Notes: generated from the sequence alone by a model not told the origin. A stretch of 64,000 nt of DNA from an uncultured Bacteroidia bacterium (GCA_903923905.1 CAIXZH010000101.1:1-64000), one strand, 5' to 3'. Shown: positions 7,555-17,617, counted from the stretch's first letter. A program made the numbers and translations.

Positions 7555-8820
7555 ATGAATAAAGATTTTGTTCAAAAGGCATATGCCCTTGCAAAAGAAC
7601 AGTATGCCAAACTGGGTGTCGATACCGACGAGGCTATTGCCAAAATGAAAAGTGTAAAAATCAGTCTCCATTGCTGGCAAACAGATGATGTGGGCGGCTT
7701 TGAGAAACCTGATTCGACCCTTGGGGGTGGAGGAATCCAATGTACGGGTAATTATCCCGGTAAGGCCCGGTCAATAGAGGAAATGAAACTTGACCTGGAG
7801 AAGACAATGGCATTGTTGCCCGGAAAGCAACGGTTGAACCTGCATGCTATATATGGCGATTTTGGCAGGCAATTTGTGGACCGTGACCACATTGAGGTTA
7901 AACATTTTCAGGGCTGGATTGATTGGGCAAAAAAACATGAAATTGGTCTGGACTTTAATGCGACCTGTTTCTCCCATGCCAAAGCTGATGACGGATTTAC
8001 GTTATCCAGCAAAAATGAAACGATCCGCAGATTTTGGATCGAGCATGTGAAAAGGTGCAGGGTCATTGGTGCCGAAATGGGAAAACAGTTGGGTACGCCA
8101 TGCGTTCTGAACCACTGGATTCCTGATGGTTCCAAGGATATGCCGGTAGATCGGGGCGGGCACCGAGCCATTCTTAAAAAATCGCTTGATGAGATCTTCT
8201 CAGTGGAATATCCGAAAGAATATCTTAAGGATTCGGTAGAGTGTAAATTGTTCGGGATTGGCTCTGAGGCAATGGTTGTTGGATCACATGAATTCTACAT
8301 GGGATATGCTATTAAGAACAATAAACTATTATGTCTCGATATGGGCCATTTTCACCCTACTGAAACGGTCGGCGACAAAATCTCTTCCTGTCTGCTTTTT
8401 GTGGATGAACTTATGTTGCACGTTTCCAGAGGTGTGAGATGGGACAGCGACCATGTGGTGACTTTTAATGAAGACATCTGCCTGATTGCACAGGAGGTCA
8501 TTCGCAACAAGGCGCTCGATCGCGTAAATGTTGGACTTGATTTTTTTGATGGAAGCATAAACCGCATCGGGGCATATGTGGTTGGCACACGGGCTGCACA
8601 GCAGGCATTTCTGTTTGCCTTGCTGGAACCCACCGAAAAGATTATGGATTACGAGGAGAAAGGGAAAAATTTCGAAAGGCTGGCTTATCTCGAAGGGATG
8701 AAAACTCTCCTTTTTGGTGCAGTTTACGATAAATATTGCCTGGATAACAATGTCCCTGCCGGCATTGATTATGTGGCTGAAATTCAGAAATATGAATCTG
8801 ATGTTTTAAGTAAAAGATAA
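7555..8820 (+). CDS. rhaA: L-rhamnose isomerase
   Basis: A 421-residue cytoplasmic enzyme that converts L-rhamnose to L-rhamnulose, the first committed step of catabolism. It is a metal-dependent TIM barrel of the RhaA family. Visible signatures are ISLHCWQTDDVGGFE (residues 36-50), GLDFNATCFSHAK and the metal-binding segment CLDMGHFHPTETV, where Asp and His bind the divalent ions, with SDHVV further on. It follows RhaT and RhaM on the same strand and is closed by a strong terminator. The rhamnulokinase and rhamnulose-1-phosphate aldolase genes are not in the window. Confidence 0.95.
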   Translation: MNKDFVQKAYALAKEQYAKLGVDTDEAIAKMKSVKISLHCWQTDDVGGFEKPDSTLGGGGIQCTGNYPGKARSIEEMKLDLEKTMALLPGKQRLNLHAIYGDFGRQFVDRDHIEVKHFQGWIDWAKKHEIGLDFNATCFSHAKADDGFTLSSKNETIRRFWIEHVKRCRVIGAEMGKQLGTPCVLNHWIPDGSKDMPVDRGGHRAILKKSLDEIFSVEYPKEYLKDSVECKLFGIGSEAMVVGSHEFYMGYAIKNNKLLCLDMGHFHPTETVGDKISSCLLFVDELMLHVSRGVRWDSDHVVTFNEDICLIAQEVIRNKALDRVNVGLDFFDGSINRIGAYVVGTRAAQQAFLFALLEPTEKIMDYEEKGKNFERLAYLEGMKTLLFGAVYDKYCLDNNVPAGIDYVAEIQKYESDVLSKR

Positions 8821-8836
8821 TTTGCGTGAAATTCGT

Positions 8837-8873
8837 AACCTGCCGGGATTTTTAATCCCGGCAGGTTTTTTTA
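8837..8873 (+). terminator. rho-independent terminator after rhaA
   Basis: Perfect 13-base arms AACCTGCCGGGAT (8837-8849) and ATCCCGGCAGGTT (8855-8867) enclose a five-base loop and run into a T tract (8866-8872). It ends the rhamnose operon 17 bases after the rhaA stop. Confidence 0.92.
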
Positions 8874-8942
8874 TGTCATTATAAGGAGCTTTCCACTTTA
8901 TTCCTGTGAAATTTGTAACTTTATCCAAAATATCAGGGTGTA

Positions 8943-11426
8943 GTGAAGACAGAATTTATCAGTAACGATCAGCTCCAGCTGGCATTTGATTTTGTAAAAT
9001 ACACCGGTAAACATATCTTTCTTACCGGGAAGGCAGGAACCGGTAAAACGACTTTCCTTCACCAGCTTAAACTAAATTCACCCAAACGAATGGTTGTTGT
9101 AGCTCCTACAGGTGTTGCAGCGATAAATGCCGGCGGGGTCACGATTCACTCTTTTTTCCAATTGCCGTTTGGTCCTTTTCTACCTGCCGGAGATCAAAAT
9201 GCCACCTCCACCGAAGGGTTTCAAAAATTTAACCGGGAAAAAATAGCGATACTTAAAAGTCTTGATTTATTGGTGATTGATGAAATCAGTATGGTAAGGG
9301 CTGATTTACTTGACGGCATTGACAGCGTTTTGAGGCGCTATAAGGACAGGAACCAGCCTTTCGGTGGGGTACAACTGCTGATGATTGGCGATTTGCAGCA
9401 ATTGGCTCCGGTAGCAAAAGAAGAGGAGTGGAATCTGCTCCGGCCACACTATGAAACCATCTATTTTTTCAGCAGTAAGGCATTAAAAAGTACTGACTAT
9501 ATCAGTCTTGAGCTGACCCATATTTTCCGTCAGCGTGACGAAAGGTTTATCAAACTGCTGAACAGGATCAGGGATAATGATGCCGATCAGCAAACTCTGG
9601 ATGATCTGAACAAAAGATATATTCCTGGTTTTACCGGGAAGGAAGGTGATGGATACATTACCTTGACTACCCATAATTATCAGGCTCATGATCTTAATGA
9701 GACAAAGCTTGCAAAATTAGGGGAGAAAGCCTGGAAATTTACTGCAACCGTTGAAGGGGAATTCCCCGAATATTCATACCCAACCGATTTTGAATTGAGT
9801 CTAAAAGTTGGGGCTCAGGTGATGTTCGTCAAGAACGATATTTCGCGTGAGAAGTTTTTTTATAACGGAAAGATTGGCCGGATCGTTTCAATTGATGAAG
9901 ATGCGGTTCATGTCCGTTGCCCTGGAGATTCAGAAGATATTGCTGTTGAGAATGTTGAGTGGCAGAATAACAAATATACGATTGATGATAAGACCAAAGA
10001 GATTAAGGAAACTGTCCTTGGGACTTTCAGTCAGATTCCTTTAAAACTGGCGTGGGCGATTACGATTCATAAAAGCCAGGGGTTGACATTCGAGAAAGCG
10101 ATTATAGATGCCAAAGCCGCATTTGCCCATGGTCAGGTATACGTGGCACTCAGCCGTTGCAAAACACTCGAAGGAATGGTGCTCAGCACTCCAATCTCAA
10201 GTCAATGCCTGAGAAGCGATTCCCGGATATCAAGTTTTAATCTGGAACTTCAGAAAAATCCACCTGGAAATGAGCTTTTAAACGAATCAAAACTTGCATT
10301 TCAGCAGCTTCTATTGTTTGAACTCTTTGACTTTCAGCCGCTTTTGAGGAGGGCAGGGTATTGCGCGAGATTAATGACAGAGCATCGGGAAAGTATAGAT
10401 GCTATTCTTAGGGAAAATATGGAGCAGATGCACCTGGAGGTGAAACGTGAACTAACTGAGGTTTCAGAGAAATTCAAAGGGCAGATGCGCCATTTATTGG
10501 CTGAAAACCGCAATGTCGAAACAAATATACCCTTGCATGAACGGGTGGGTAAGGCCTGTCATTATTTCGTTGACAAACTGGATCAAATTGTGGTTCGTAA
10601 ATTAAAAGTTATTGACATTGAAATAGATAATAAGACGGTCAGGAAATCGGTCAATGACGCGATCAATAAACTGAGTGAAGACAGCCACCTGAAACTGGCC
10701 TGTTTGAATGGCTGCATGAATGAATTCACAGTGAAGCGTTATATGGAGATTCGGGCCAAATCTGCTATCGAACCTGCTGAAAAAGTACATAAATTTAAAA
10801 CTTCACCCCTTGCTTCTGAAGGTTTAATGCCAAATCCCGGTTTATACGCTACACTTAAATCGTGGCGGAATCAAAAGGCGGATGACTTAAATCTCGATGC
10901 ATACCTGATCTTGCCCCAGAAAACACTTCTCGAATTGATTACTCATCTGCCATCCACTATTGCCGAGCTAAAAAGAGTAAAAGGTTTCGGTGCAAAAAAG
11001 GTGGCGCAATTTGGGAAGGAGATATTATCCCTGATTATTAAGTACAGGATTGAAAATAAATTAGGGGTGCCTGAAATCCAGCCTGAAAGTGAACCTGATG
11101 AGGAAATAAAACCTGCAAAAACCGATTCCAAGCTACTCTCTTTCGAATTGTTCAGGAGTGGCAAATCAGTTAGGGAAATAGCTGCTGAACGGAACATGGC
11201 CGTTACAACCATCGAGGGACACCTGTCTCATTATGTGGGATTAGGTGAGCTAAGTATTGAAGAGCTGGTGTCGCCTGAAAAAGTTGCTGAAATTTCCCGG
11301 TGGTATATTGAAAACAGATCAAATAGTCTCGGAGCTGCCAAGGCGGAACTTGGCGATAATATCAGTTATTCCGAACTGAAATATGTGCTTAAATATCTGG
11401 TTTTTTCTGAACATATTACCGGTTAA
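8943..11426 (+). CDS. PIF1/RecD-like helicase with HRDC and HTH domains
   Basis: An 827-residue cytoplasmic superfamily 1B DNA helicase beginning with GTG at 8943, the only start that keeps the N-terminal motif. Walker A is TGKAGTGKTTF (residues ~28-38). Walker B and following motifs are VIDEISMV and GDLQQLAPV, and the C-terminal helicase motif is WAITIHKSQGLTF with VYVALSRC. After about residue 480 come a helical linker, an HRDC nucleic-acid-binding domain (YLILPQKTLLELITHLP and VKGFGAKK) and a C-terminal winged helix-turn-helix (GKSVREIAAERNMAVTTIEGH). This architecture is common in Bacteroidota. It probably unwinds DNA or R-loops during repair; the precise role is unknown. Confidence 0.9.
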   Translation: MKTEFISNDQLQLAFDFVKYTGKHIFLTGKAGTGKTTFLHQLKLNSPKRMVVVAPTGVAAINAGGVTIHSFFQLPFGPFLPAGDQNATSTEGFQKFNREKIAILKSLDLLVIDEISMVRADLLDGIDSVLRRYKDRNQPFGGVQLLMIGDLQQLAPVAKEEEWNLLRPHYETIYFFSSKALKSTDYISLELTHIFRQRDERFIKLLNRIRDNDADQQTLDDLNKRYIPGFTGKEGDGYITLTTHNYQAHDLNETKLAKLGEKAWKFTATVEGEFPEYSYPTDFELSLKVGAQVMFVKNDISREKFFYNGKIGRIVSIDEDAVHVRCPGDSEDIAVENVEWQNNKYTIDDKTKEIKETVLGTFSQIPLKLAWAITIHKSQGLTFEKAIIDAKAAFAHGQVYVALSRCKTLEGMVLSTPISSQCLRSDSRISSFNLELQKNPPGNELLNESKLAFQQLLLFELFDFQPLLRRAGYCARLMTEHRESIDAILRENMEQMHLEVKRELTEVSEKFKGQMRHLLAENRNVETNIPLHERVGKACHYFVDKLDQIVVRKLKVIDIEIDNKTVRKSVNDAINKLSEDSHLKLACLNGCMNEFTVKRYMEIRAKSAIEPAEKVHKFKTSPLASEGLMPNPGLYATLKSWRNQKADDLNLDAYLILPQKTLLELITHLPSTIAELKRVKGFGAKKVAQFGKEILSLIIKYRIENKLGVPEIQPESEPDEEIKPAKTDSKLLSFELFRSGKSVREIAAERNMAVTTIEGHLSHYVGLGELSIEELVSPEKVAEISRWYIENRSNSLGAAKAELGDNISYSELKYVLKYLVFSEHITG

Positions 11427-11472
11427 ATAGATACTTTTACCCCCCATTATTATTCAACGAAATCATTGAATT

Positions 11473-13059
11473 ATGCAGCTTATTCCACAAAATTGCCGCT
11501 TTAAACTTATCCTCTTAGCAGGTATTCTCTTTCTTCAATTGTTCGCAAAAGCATTGCCACCAGCTGATCTTTCAACCGTGAGTATCATCCCGAAGCCTGT
11601 TTCACTGACACCCTCAGCAGGGACCTTCACTTTAACAAATAGCAGCAGCATATTTTTTGAGGGACATTCGGATGGGATTTTGAATGTAAGTAAGTACCTT
11701 GCTGCCAGACTGTCTCCGGCTACAGGGTTTCCGATGGCTGTTAAACCGTTGACCGCAAAGCCGTCGGCGGGTAATATATATCTGAAACTGGGGCAGAACG
11801 ATGCACAATTGGGGGATGAAGGGTACCAGCTTACGATTAAACATGAAATGATAACTCTGACGGCCAATAAACCGTCCGGTCTTTTTAATGGAATTCAAAC
11901 CATCAGACAGCTTTTCCCGCCAAAGATTGAGAGTGCTTCCTTGCAATCAGGACCATGGCAGATTCCTGACGGAGTTATCTGTGATTTCCCTGAATATTCC
12001 TATCGTGGCGTCATGCTTGATGTGGCCCGCCATTTTTTCCAGATAGGAGATGTGAAACGGTACATTGATCTGATTGCACTCTATAAGATGAATGTGATGC
12101 ATCTCCATCTTTCGGATGATCAGGGATGGAGAATAGAGATCAAAAAATGGCCAAACCTTACTAAAATAGGTGGCAGTTCCCAGGTCGGCGGTGAAAAGGG
12201 TGGTTTTTATACCCAGGAGCAATACACAGAAATCGTGAAATATGCAGCAGAACGATATATCACTATTATTCCCGAAATTGATATGCCGGGTCATATCAAC
12301 GCTGCGATGGCTTCCTATCCTGAACTGAATTGTAACAATAAGGCAACTGATATTTATACCGGGACTGATGTGGGTTTCAGCTCTTTGTGTACCGGAAAAG
12401 AGTTAACCTATCAGTTTATTGCCGATGTTCTGGGAGAGATTTCGGCAATCACACCTGGTCCATATCTCCATATTGGAGGTGATGAATCACATGTGACAAA
12501 GCTTGGGGATTATATTCCATTTGTTAACCGGGTACAGGAAATCGTAAGCAAACTTGGTAAAAAGGTGATTGGATGGGACGAAATTGCCCTTTCAACGTTA
12601 AAACCCAATACTTCTGTTCAATATTGGGCGAAAGCTGAAAATGCTGTAAAAGGGGTCAAAAAGGGGGCAAAGGTCATTATGTCGCCTGCCGCAAATTCCT
12701 ATCTGGACATGAAGTATGATTCAACCACAACCCTTGGGTTGCATTGGGCTGGTTATGTTGAAGTGGATCAGTGCTATAACTGGGATCCGGCAACCCTGGT
12801 TCCTGGGATTGGCAAAGCGGATATTCTTGGGATTGAAGCCCCACTGTGGACAGAAACCATTACCAATATGAAAGAGTTGGAATATATGGTTTTTCCGCGG
12901 CTTTTAGGATTGGCTGATCTTGGATGGCGCTCCCCATCTTCAGGTAACTGGAATGAATACAAAACCCGACTTGCCAGTCAAGGTGAGCGGTTAAAAGCAA
13001 TTCGGATCAATTATTGCCCATCAAAATTAGTTCCCTGGGTGGTTCTGCCCATTAGATGA
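11473..13059 (+). CDS. beta-N-acetylhexosaminidase (GH20)
   Basis: A 528-residue exported enzyme with a signal peptide (residues ~1-27, ending LFAKA). An N-terminal GH20b domain (residues 33-165) is followed by the catalytic TIM barrel. It shows the family blocks YRGVMLDVARHF (177-188), HLHLSDDQGWRIEIKKWP (210-227) and the catalytic Asp337-Glu338 pair in HIGGDESH. It removes terminal N-acetylglucosamine or N-acetylgalactosamine from chitin fragments, peptidoglycan or glycans in the periplasm or outside. It stands convergent with the mutarotase gene, with a long hairpin between them. Confidence 0.93.
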   Translation: MQLIPQNCRFKLILLAGILFLQLFAKALPPADLSTVSIIPKPVSLTPSAGTFTLTNSSSIFFEGHSDGILNVSKYLAARLSPATGFPMAVKPLTAKPSAGNIYLKLGQNDAQLGDEGYQLTIKHEMITLTANKPSGLFNGIQTIRQLFPPKIESASLQSGPWQIPDGVICDFPEYSYRGVMLDVARHFFQIGDVKRYIDLIALYKMNVMHLHLSDDQGWRIEIKKWPNLTKIGGSSQVGGEKGGFYTQEQYTEIVKYAAERYITIIPEIDMPGHINAAMASYPELNCNNKATDIYTGTDVGFSSLCTGKELTYQFIADVLGEISAITPGPYLHIGGDESHVTKLGDYIPFVNRVQEIVSKLGKKVIGWDEIALSTLKPNTSVQYWAKAENAVKGVKKGAKVIMSPAANSYLDMKYDSTTTLGLHWAGYVEVDQCYNWDPATLVPGIGKADILGIEAPLWTETITNMKELEYMVFPRLLGLADLGWRSPSSGNWNEYKTRLASQGERLKAIRINYCPSKLVPWVVLPIR

Positions 13060-13078
13060 AAATTCAAAATGCAGAATT

Positions 13079-13126
13079 AAAATGCAGAATGCAAAGTCAA
13101 AAAATGAACTTTGCATTTTGCATTTT
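13079..13126. terminator. long hairpin between convergent genes
   Basis: Nineteen-base arms (13079-13097 and 13108-13126) pair with a single mismatch around a ten-base loop. The arms are built of the unit (A)AATGCAAA and are flanked by A and T runs, so the structure can end transcription in both directions. A further partial unit lies at 13062-13072 and another at 13131-13140. Confidence 0.6.
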
Positions 13127-13143
13127 TCACTTTGCATTTTGAA

Positions 13144-14046
13144 TTACTCTTCCATTCCTATAATTACTGAGGTTTCGTGAGATTCGCCGGGCTTCAGGTT
13201 AACTGTATCATCAAACGAGTTTACGGCCTCAATACAAACGAAAGTTTTGTAAGCATCATCGGGCATATCATTCATTTTGGCAGATCCTTCCATCCAAGGG
13301 TTCCAGACCGTGGTAACCTTACTTCCTGATTTGTCCACATGGATTTTCCTGCCGAAGCTGGAATCCGAGATTATGCAGACTGCTTCAGTATCATGATAAT
13401 GACGATCGACGGACTTATGAATTTCCAGTAATGATGAGTCTTGTTTGAAATCACCCGGCTCACCGTGTTTATAGTAGCTTGCTCCACCCAATCCATCAAT
13501 TGTAATTGCCTCAATATCTGATATATTATAGTAGGTATGCAGAGCACAGGTGTATTCAAAATGACCAGATGAGGTATTGGTAACTTTCAGAGTTGCCTTC
13601 AGCATTTTCCCAATTATTACCTTAATCTCTGCAATAAAGTTATATGGCCAGAATAGTTTTGTTGCTTCTGATGAACGAAGCTGTAACCTGATCAGAGTCT
13701 CTCCATTTGGCATAACAGCCGTTTCAGTTAGATCCCATGACATAAGCCTTCCAAAACCATGTTGCGGTTTCTTATTATCCGTTTTATGGGGTCCAAACCA
13801 TGGGAAACAGATAGGGATCCCCCCACGTATGGCTTTCCCGACTTCAAAGTTGCTATTGGAGCTCATCCAAAGGATATCCGGCTTATTTATAGGCCTGAAG
13901 CTGGTAATCTGTCCACCATATAAACAAATCCTGGCATCTGCATATCGGTTTGAAACAAGCAGGTCTATTATATTATTTGTCCGCTTTTCAAAAATCACTA
14001 CTCCAGGCATGCTGAATTTTTCATTTAATTCAAACAGGTTGTTCAT
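13144..14046 (-). CDS. D-hexose-6-phosphate mutarotase (YeaD-like)
   Basis: A 300-residue member of the aldose-1-epimerase superfamily, closest in pattern to glucose-6-phosphate 1-epimerase (YeaD). Motifs are the Arg-containing AIRGGIPICFPWFGPH (residues ~92-107), PQHGFGR with the active-site His, and LHTYYNISDI with the second His. WNPWMEGSAKMNDMPDD near the end carries the family's conserved Asp. It interconverts anomers of phosphorylated hexoses in the cytoplasm. No signal peptide is present. It is probably monocistronic or follows the patatin gene upstream (32-base gap). Confidence 0.85.
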   Translation of the reverse strand: MNNLFELNEKFSMPGVVIFEKRTNNIIDLLVSNRYADARICLYGGQITSFRPINKPDILWMSSNSNFEVGKAIRGGIPICFPWFGPHKTDNKKPQHGFGRLMSWDLTETAVMPNGETLIRLQLRSSEATKLFWPYNFIAEIKVIIGKMLKATLKVTNTSSGHFEYTCALHTYYNISDIEAITIDGLGGASYYKHGEPGDFKQDSSLLEIHKSVDRHYHDTEAVCIISDSSFGRKIHVDKSGSKVTTVWNPWMEGSAKMNDMPDDAYKTFVCIEAVNSFDDTVNLKPGESHETSVIIGMEE

Positions 14047-14078
14047 TGTATTTATCTCAAATTGAAAGGATTAAAAAA

Positions 14079-16373
14079 TTACCGGTTCCCTCTGTTATAG
14101 AGCAAATATCCAAAACTAATCTGGAGGTATAATTTCGGATTACTGGCACTGTAATAATTGAGAAGTAAACTGGCCGGACCAAAAGGGGTGTGAACCACAA
14201 ACCCTCCGCTTCCGACAATAGCATTGGACGTAAAAAGTTTATTACTGTAAAACGGGACATTATTGGTTCCGCTCAATAAATCTTTAAATGGCTGAAAGTA
14301 ATATCCTTCAAGGCGCAGATGAGTAGAAGGAGTGATCGGAATTATTGCCTTTAGTCCACCAGCAAGAAAATTATTTGACCTCAGATAGGGCAAATATCTT
14401 ATGGTGCTATTCACAGTGGGAGAGAAGTTTTGTGATGCAAGCAGGGTAGAAGTATAATTATTAAAAAGCTCTTTATTTGAAAAATAGGAATTTGCAGTAA
14501 ACCCTATTGTTAACCATTTTGTAGTTTTTAGATATCTTTCAAAATCAATTTTTAACTGCAGATAATCGTGTGTTTTGCGATAAGGAATATTTTGCGGATT
14601 CGTTGAACCCGGATCTTCTTTTTCAGTTCCGAATATATAGCTTGTTTCGATATTGAACATTTTCCCTTCAGTTGGATACTGTTTTTTATTAAAGGTTTTT
14701 GTTTCAAAACGAAGGTGTAAATTCCCGGAAGTATAGGTTGTAATATCAGGTGTGTCATTTTTTGTGAAATCAGCGATTTGATAATAACTGTCAGCCTGAT
14801 TTAAGAAGTCGATTCCGGTTTCCCATTTGGAGGAAGTTTTTGCCGGAAAAGAAATATTAAATTGAATATTATCATCATTTCGAATAAAATAGTGCGAAAC
14901 CTGGTCTTCAAAGAGAAGCTGAGTGGAGCCTGAATAGTAATCGGTTCTGTTTTTAATGAAATAGAGCTCCATAGAGAAAGGCCATTTTGTGGTAAAGTTA
15001 AAGCGGGAGCCTGCCATAAACGAACTGTAGAATTTACCAAATTGGATATTTGACTGAATAGTTATGGGAAGATTATTAAATAGCCTGTAGTCCAACCCAA
15101 GGTAACCCTGATTGACATCTGAAAACGAAAAATAACCTCCTACACCTACTGCAAGGGGTTTTTTCTGCTCTGCTTTTAACTGTAGATCGTAGAGCCCTGT
15201 TTCCTTACTGTAATAGGCTGTTGGTAAAAGTGACTGAATTTTATCGTCAGCGAGAATCTTAAAGTATTCCCGCCTTAACTCCTCTAAATCGAAGGTTTTT
15301 GATTTATGTCGGATGGAGTGAATAATGTAATACCTCTGAGATCCGTCCACCCCGGAAACCTGTATGTTATTAAATTTCATTGAAGGAGCCTGGCTTCGGT
15401 ACTCCTCACGTTTTCGTGTAAGCTGTTCAAGATCGGATCTTCTGGTAATTCGGGATTTTATTTTTTCAATTTGAGCCATCGCAGACATATAACCTACTTT
15501 TTCAATTTCATCGAGTCGTTCGAAATCGAAAAGGGCAATATGTTCCACTGGTGATTTTATAGTAATTCCCAAACTATCCGGGATATAATAATTTGTTTTA
15601 CGGACCATCATATTTTCAAGTTGAAGCTTTATATCGTCTTTTTTTGGCTTAATGTCCTTGGAGGCAACGGTACTTCCTATCATAATATTGGGATGAAAAT
15701 CCTGAAGCATAACGTCAATGGGAAAGTTATTGACCAGTCCGCCATCGAAAAGCAGAACGCTGTCGATTTCAATAGGTTTAAAATAGAATGGAAAAGTCAT
15801 GGACGCTCTGATTGATGATCCAAGGTCACCAGACTTGAAAACGACCGGTTCGCCACGATAGATATCTGTGGCAACACACCTGAAAGGGACAAATAAGTGG
15901 TCGAAGTTTTCACCGGCAACGGCATTTGCCGGACTGAAAAGTTCCATAAAGCCGAAATCCATTTGCCCCGAAGGGATAAGATTAGTAGGAAGTGCAAGTT
16001 TCATCTTATCCTCCTTTTTGGCAAAGTCCATATCTATAAATGATGGGTTTTCATCAAGTTGCTTGAAGAAATAGTTGTACTTGGGTGGAATAATGCCCGT
16101 TGACCACCGCTTAAAATCCTCTGATTTAAAGAGTATTTCCATTTCCTCAGTTGAATAGCCTGCAGCATAAAGTCCGCCAATAATTGCACCCATAGATGTT
16201 CCCGTGATATAGTCGATAGGAATATTGTTTTCCTCCAGGGCCTTGATCACGCCTATATGAGCAAGTCCTTTTGCACCCCCTCCGCTGAGGACCAATCCAA
16301 CTTTTTGACTGAGCCCGGGAAACGGTAACATGTAAAGACTAAAAATAAACAGGCATATTGCCTTTTTTATCAT
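14079..16373 (-). CDS. patatin-like phospholipase with outer-membrane barrel
   Basis: A 764-residue protein with a signal peptide (residues ~1-22). The patatin domain (residues 25-310) carries the oxyanion loop GGGAKG (31-36), the nucleophile Ser60 in GTSMG and the catalytic Asp in FDGGLVNNFPID. It is followed by a POTRA-like segment (about 345-400) and a C-terminal region of alternating aromatic strands ending in an aromatic residue run typical of a surface-antigen (BamA-like) barrel. This layout is that of type V-D-like autotransported lipases such as PlpD, widespread in Bacteroidota. It probably anchors in the outer membrane and hydrolyses phospholipids; whether the lipase faces outside is unknown. 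Confidence 0.88.
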   Translation of the reverse strand: MIKKAICLFIFSLYMLPFPGLSQKVGLVLSGGGAKGLAHIGVIKALEENNIPIDYITGTSMGAIIGGLYAAGYSTEEMEILFKSEDFKRWSTGIIPPKYNYFFKQLDENPSFIDMDFAKKEDKMKLALPTNLIPSGQMDFGFMELFSPANAVAGENFDHLFVPFRCVATDIYRGEPVVFKSGDLGSSIRASMTFPFYFKPIEIDSVLLFDGGLVNNFPIDVMLQDFHPNIMIGSTVASKDIKPKKDDIKLQLENMMVRKTNYYIPDSLGITIKSPVEHIALFDFERLDEIEKVGYMSAMAQIEKIKSRITRRSDLEQLTRKREEYRSQAPSMKFNNIQVSGVDGSQRYYIIHSIRHKSKTFDLEELRREYFKILADDKIQSLLPTAYYSKETGLYDLQLKAEQKKPLAVGVGGYFSFSDVNQGYLGLDYRLFNNLPITIQSNIQFGKFYSSFMAGSRFNFTTKWPFSMELYFIKNRTDYYSGSTQLLFEDQVSHYFIRNDDNIQFNISFPAKTSSKWETGIDFLNQADSYYQIADFTKNDTPDITTYTSGNLHLRFETKTFNKKQYPTEGKMFNIETSYIFGTEKEDPGSTNPQNIPYRKTHDYLQLKIDFERYLKTTKWLTIGFTANSYFSNKELFNNYTSTLLASQNFSPTVNSTIRYLPYLRSNNFLAGGLKAIIPITPSTHLRLEGYYFQPFKDLLSGTNNVPFYSNKLFTSNAIVGSGGFVVHTPFGPASLLLNYYSASNPKLYLQISFGYLLYNRGNR

Positions 16374-16396
16374 TTGAAATTTAATTTTTCAGACTA

Positions 16397-17320
16397 TTAA
16401 TGGTCATCAATTTTGCGCTTTAAAGAATGAAATCCCTCACCGAGAATCTCACTGGCATCCATGATTGTAATAAATGCCTGGGGATCAATTTTATTGATGT
16501 GTTCTTCGAGAATAGCTACCTCCCGACGGCTTACAACCGTGAAAATAATATTTTTTTCAGTATTGGTAAACATCCCAACGCCTTTCAGATAAGTGCCGCC
16601 ACGTGCCAGATCATGAATGATTTTATCCCGGATATCCTCATGTTTATCAGATATGATGATCAGCGCTTTATTGTAATTTGTCCCTTCCAGAATGATGTCA
16701 ATTGCCCTTCCGGTGATGTAGATCACAATCATACTGTACAAGGGAATTTGCCAATCTTTAAATGCAGCCAACGCGACCAAAACAATCGCAGAATCCACCC
16801 AGATCAGCATCTGTCCAATTGGAATTCTGGTGTATCGCGTGATCACCATCGCAACGATATCGCTGCCGCCTGAAGTTGCCCGTGCCTTGAAAATTAATCC
16901 AAGTCCAATGCCTGTTAATACACCTCCAAATATGCATGAAAGTAATACATCATTTACCAACGGTGCATCGCCAACCACACGCATCCAGGTGATACAATCC
17001 ATAAAAACTGATGAGGATATAAATCCATAAATGGTTTTTGTTCCAAATCTGGGACCAAGAAGTTTAATGCCAAAGTAAGTCAGCGGTATATTTACCAGAA
17101 GGTTGAATAATCCGATAGGAAATCCTTCAGGCCATAATGCCATCCCTTTACTCAGATAGTGAACAATGATTCCCAGACCATAAATACCTCCTGGAACGAT
17201 TTTATGCGGTGTAATAAAAAATACAAAACCCGCAGCCATAATAAAGGATCCAATCGTGATTAAACTGTAATCTATAAACCAGCGTTTCGTGAAAAGTTTT
17301 TCCTTGTTAAGAAGGGGCAT
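16397..17320 (-). CDS. YitT family membrane protein
   Basis: A 307-residue inner-membrane protein with about five to six hydrophobic segments (residues 15-200), followed by a soluble DUF2179 domain (about 220-300: DKHEDIRDKIIHDLARGGTYLKGV). The family (DUF161 plus DUF2179) is widespread but without a settled function; some members are proposed transporters. Typical features are GLIFKARATSGGSDIVAM and the VSRREVAILEEHI segment. It ends 23 bases before the patatin start and may share its transcript. Confidence 0.88.
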   Translation of the reverse strand: MPLLNKEKLFTKRWFIDYSLITIGSFIMAAGFVFFITPHKIVPGGIYGLGIIVHYLSKGMALWPEGFPIGLFNLLVNIPLTYFGIKLLGPRFGTKTIYGFISSSVFMDCITWMRVVGDAPLVNDVLLSCIFGGVLTGIGLGLIFKARATSGGSDIVAMVITRYTRIPIGQMLIWVDSAIVLVALAAFKDWQIPLYSMIVIYITGRAIDIILEGTNYNKALIIISDKHEDIRDKIIHDLARGGTYLKGVGMFTNTEKNIIFTVVSRREVAILEEHINKIDPQAFITIMDASEILGEGFHSLKRKIDDH

Positions 17321-17373
17321 GTCCGTTAAAGTATTAGTTTGATGACTTTTGGTGAGAGTGAACGTATGGAGAT

Positions 17374-17405
17374 GCTGGCAATTGGCAGCTTGCGACTGGC
17401 AACCC
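17374..17405 (-). repeat. intergenic repeat copy B (GCCAAT type)
   Basis: On the minus strand it reads TTGCCAGTCGCAAG followed by CTGCCAATTGCCAGC. It shares CCAGTCGCAAG with copy E at 59294-59330 and GCCAATTGCCA with copy D at 57286-57328. Confidence 0.5.
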
Positions 17406-17584
17406 TCAATCGAAGCTATTATGTCTTATTTATCCTATGTCAGAAAGACAGACAACTGTGATTATGTATCTGCGTTACCTGTCAGGAACCAGTGAGTGAC
17501 ATCCAAATCTCCTCCGATTTAAAGAACTTCCGATTTATTTTCACACCCAGAAAACAACAAAACCATATTTCCTATAAAAGTAGG

Positions 17585-17617
17585 AAAAAAAAGGGTTCCT
17601 TTTTGAGGAACCCTTTT
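17585..17617 (-). terminator. rho-independent terminator after rplS
   Basis: On the minus strand, AAAAGGGTTCC (17617-17607) and GGAACCCTTTT (17599-17589) form an 11-base stem with a seven-base loop and continue into a run of T. It lies 13 bases past the L19 stop codon. Confidence 0.9.

Noticed and set aside
13577-14065. 162-codon frame opposite the hexose mutarotase
   Set aside because: Shadow of the conserved mutarotase gene; no family features.
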